Below, in pieces: positions 60,881-64,000 of a stretch of DNA of 64,000 bases. The notes under the pieces were generated by a model that saw only the letters and a program-made list of their open reading frames with translations, was not told where the DNA came from and ran no database searches. Position 1 is the stretch's first letter, and each line of letters begins with the position of its first letter. The stretch is from Cristatella mucedo (taxonomy: Eukaryota; Bryozoa; Phylactolaemata; Cristatellidae): NCBI GenBank assembly GCA_009760855.2, contig WPIO01000042.1, forward strand, positions 2,535,001 through 2,599,000, read 5' to 3'. Position numbers and translations under genes: made by a program.

Positions 60881-61774
60881 AACCGGGTTCAAGGAAATAG
60901 TCGACTGACTGTCAGATGCTTAAAGCCAGAGCTTGAGTGACCCACATTTATAACGCATTGAACACAACCACACCAGTGCCCATAGCAGCATCGGAAAGCC
61001 TGTAGGTAGCTGGTGCCAGCTGGCAGCCTGCGAGCTGCGCTCTGGGGTCACGGTCACCGCACTCTCGCAGCTGCATGGATTTCAACAGTTCACCCCTTGC
61101 CCAGCTGCGCTCTGGTGGAAGTATCCGCTGGTGAGGAGAAATAACTCCCACAGATGGCTCGCAAAGGGCTGGCGTAACGCGAACAGTCACAGGCAGGCTG
61201 GCTTGACCCGAAGCTTGACCCGAAGCTTGACCCGAAGCTTGACCCTTGTCTTCCCTGCTGATGTTGCTGCTGTTGGAGAAGCGACCGCAGTGCGTGCCTT
61301 TTAATGGCAAAGCCTTTCGAAGGGCTGCGGCATTCAAGAACGAGTCACCGAAAGTCTTTGTCCACGAGCCCAGGATAATATGGCGTTGCTTCTCCAACGT
61401 CCTCCAGCAGCAATAAGGGACCGTGCCAGAAATTGATGTCATGCTATGACATCAGAAGCGAACATAAAGATAACGAGGTGTCCAAAAAGGGCACCGCAAC
61501 TTTACACGGGTTTGCACGGCTGTCAGTTTATTTGCCGGTCGAAACGGGTGGATTTGTATGACACTCAGACTTACATTAAGGAGGTCGTTAGTTCATTCTC
61601 TCTCTGAAGACATTCTTTCTTTCCGCGCGTAGCTCTATGACGGCCATCGGGGTGCTCAGCACTTTCTATAGCTGGCTTACGGCTTGCTTGTCTCGAGGAC
61701 GACAAGAAGACATGTGAGCACAGAGAAATCTGAGAACTCGCTGCCAACGATCACTTCGACCTTCGACTTCATAC

Positions 61775-61834
61775 CAGCGATCACTTTCACCACTTCCTCC
61801 TCAACCTCCTCCGCGAGCCAGTCCGAGCCGAGGT
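61775..61834 (-). CDS. Candidate upstream exon of the double-PH gene
   Basis: Acceptor CATTCTGAG, donor GCTG|GTATGA. Two nt, 19 codons (LGSDWLAEEVEEEVVKVIA), 1 nt. The last G joins exon A (GT) to make Gly, so the phases fit, and the reading is acidic and helical. The acceptor tract is poor. Confidence 0.35.
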
Positions 61835-63444
61835 CTCAGAATGGGACTTTAAGCATTCGATCGCGTTTCACGTTCGCGGCTAGCGATAAGGGAATGGCCG
61901 CCTCGGCGGCGTCTGCGCCTGGGCGTCTCAGCCTCCTGATAATTGCGGCGGCACGACACGCCGCCGGAAATCAAGCCAGCTTGGCAGCGAGCCGAATAGA
62001 CCCCGCAAAAAAGGTAGCTCGTCGTGCGACCAGCCAGCCATATTTTGCGCTTCGCACGGCAGGCATCGAATCTATTCTCGTCACCTCGATCTCAAGCAGC
62101 GAGCCACCAAGCGACACCTGCCCTCCTCCCCCCACCCGCCCCCCCCCCGTGCCCACATTCGGGCCGGCACGTGCAATCCTTAGACGAACCGCCGCAATCG
62201 AAGTCGGAATCGAAATCGGACCAGTAAGATGCACAGGCTCGGGAGGGCTCGAGAGCGAGCGAAAGAGGAGCCGTTTGAACTCGGCGTAGCCCGGCGACGG
62301 CAAGCAGCACCTAGCGAGCGAGCGCCTTGGGGTAGTCATGGAAACGCGACGCGATCGGAATTCCGGCGGAGAGTTCTTGGATGCGGGCTTAGCCGCGGGC
62401 TCGCATCGCGGGCATGCCCGGGCATGCCCACGATGCGCCGGCTGGCGACGACTCCGGCCGTCCGCGACTACGCAGTCCTGGCGTAATTGTCGCCGCTCGG
62501 GGGCGCTCGGGGCACGGACCGCCCGCCGCGAGAAGAGAAAGAACTGGCGCACACGCTGGCGCCAGCGAGCCCATCCAAATCTGTGGCGACCTTTCGGTGG
62601 GCGCGCCCCGCGCGCGCACCGAGGTGTGTGCGCGGGGCGCGCAGCGAGTCCGACGGACGAGTCGCTCTGGCATTGCAAGAGTTTCCGCGTCGCAAAAACA
62701 CGCCGCATTCGCGTCGCTGCTAACCGCAAACAGACGCTGTTGACACTGCGATAGCGGTCGTCGGCCTCCTCTCCTCCGGCTGTGCGGGCGGCGAGCGCGC
62801 GTCGAGGAGCGATTCGAGGTGGCATTTCGACTTTGCGTCCATTCGCGAGTCAGTTAGCGTCGCCGCCGCGCGAAGCACTCTCGGCTGCAACAGCGCTGCT
62901 GCAGCCGCTGGGCATCGCCGCAATCGTCGCCCGCAGCGACGCGTGCGGCGCTCGAAACCTTCGCCCCGCCGCCGCCTTTCTGGAGGGGCTTACGCGCGTC
63001 CGATCCGCGCGCCGGCGCCGTTCGCTTCGCCGTCTTTCTCGCCAGCCCGCTCCGCCTCCTGAGCGCTCTCGGCGGAGTGCGCACCCGTCCGTTCGCGATC
63101 GGAAGGAAGCAAGACGGCGGGCGGAAGCGGTCGCGACCGAAGCCGCCGCTCCCGTCCGTCGTGCGGCCAAGCCTGAGTGCCCTCGAGGCTCGAGACTCTT
63201 GTCTCTGTAGAAGCCTCGACACTGCTCTGCACCGGTCCTGTCGATTGCTCGGCTCAGCGGTCGCCGCGACGGCGCCAGAGGCAGAGCCTGCCGTCGGCTG
63301 CGGGAAAGGGGGGCGCCCAGCGCCGCAGCAACGATAGCAGGCGAATCCAGCCAAAGGGCAACCCACGTTTTCTACTCCCTTACCCCTTCCGTCTCGGCTT
63401 CCGTCTTCTCTTTTTCTGTCTGTCTGTCCTTCCTCTCTCTCTCC

Positions 63445-63489
<45 letters not shown>

Positions 63490-64000
63490 CTCTCCTCTCT
63501 CTCTCCTCTCCCTCCCTCTATATATCTCTCTCTCATCCCCCGCCTCTCGCACAGCACGTACGATACATTACGCGTGCGATACATGACTTACATTGTACTA
63601 GTCCTTGCGCCTCCATTTGCAGAGCTTCGCAGAACGTCGTTCCTGCGAGCGGCGCGCGGCGACAGTGGAGCGGGTTCCTCCTCCGCAGCTGAGCGTAGGA
63701 CGACGTCCTTTTACGAGCGCCCCGCGCCCGCTACTGACCGATTGACGGTCCGCACGACAATGAAAAGGAAGTGGCCGACAGGAAGCCGCCGTCGCCTCTA
63801 CGGCGATGCGTAAGCTCGCCCGGCCCGGGCGGACCGTGACGTCGTCGCGCCTTGACCGGCGCTGGGCCGGCCCACCGGCCAGCCAGCCGGCCGGAGATAC
63901 CGGCCCACCGGCCAGCCAGCGCGGCGGGCCGATAGCCGGCGCGAGCGACGCCGTGCGGTTCGCGACGTTCACGTCGCTCCCTCGGCGACAGCGACGACGG
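61835..64000. promoter_or_regulatory. CpG-rich region, possible promoter or 5' UTR
   Basis: 62.0-63.4 kb and 63.6-64.0 kb are rich in GC and CpG, with open frames on both strands, as expected of an unmethylated island. A CT tract lies at 63415-63540. A 20-bp unit (CCGGCCCACCGGCCAGCCAG) is repeated near 63868 and 63900. No TATA box or start codon could be chosen. Confidence 0.35.
63415..63540. repeat. CT-rich microsatellite
   Basis: TCTG, then (CT)n with TCC interruptions. Confidence 0.92.

Noticed and set aside
61971-62825. Minus-strand 284-codon frame
   Set aside because: Arg/Ala/Pro-rich reading in a CpG island with equally long frames on the other strand; no domain seen.

Overview
This is a window of animal (metazoan) nuclear DNA. 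It has long introns with GT-AG borders, ankyrin, PH and DGK accessory domains, tRNA-derived SINEs, decayed LINEs and dense microsatellites. Nothing in it is prokaryotic. An invertebrate is likely, but I cannot name the phylum. Almost all long open frames are shadows of simple repeats or of GC-rich exons, so the genes below were rebuilt from splice sites, reading phase and protein similarity.

Layout. (1) 2106-27004, plus strand: the last 16 exons of a type IV diacylglycerol kinase (vertebrate DGK zeta/iota, fly rdgA). They encode the catalytic-accessory region, linker, C-terminal ankyrin repeats and a PDZ-binding C-terminus (VTAV). All phases agree, giving 597 residues. The C1 and main catalytic exons lie left of the window. 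(2) 27005-38100: about 11 kb between genes, with SINEs, LINE ends, microsatellites, a 27-bp perfect hairpin and one candidate first exon (32761-32860). (3) 57818 down to 38571, minus strand: nine exons, again with consistent phases, encoding about 1,138 residues. The protein has a short helical segment, a PH domain split over two exons, a GC-rich Ser/Pro/Gly/Ala linker, a second PH domain, an acidic region, a coiled coil and a polyalanine tail made by 21 CAG/CTG units. A minus-strand AATAAA at 38125-38130 fits its 3' end. I could not assign the family; the architecture recalls AFAP1-type adaptors. The 5' end lies right of 57.8 kb, where 61775-61834 is a phase-compatible candidate exon. (4) 61.8-64.0 kb: CpG-rich DNA, perhaps the promoter side of this gene.

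The two genes face each other tail to tail. One controls diacylglycerol/phosphatidic acid; the other carries domains that often bind phosphoinositides. Nothing in the sequence shows that they act together.

Repeats. SINE-1 (8 copies) and SINE-2 (8 copies) are tRNA-derived and lie mostly in introns of the minus gene and between the genes. The SINE-1 tail matches the 3' end of the local LINE family, as expected if that LINE mobilises it. LINE pieces keep recognisable endonuclease and reverse-transcriptase motifs but are full of stops. No CRISPR array, operon or prokaryotic system is present. I found no clearly new system; the best leads are the unassigned double-PH gene, the LINE/SINE partnership and the hairpin.
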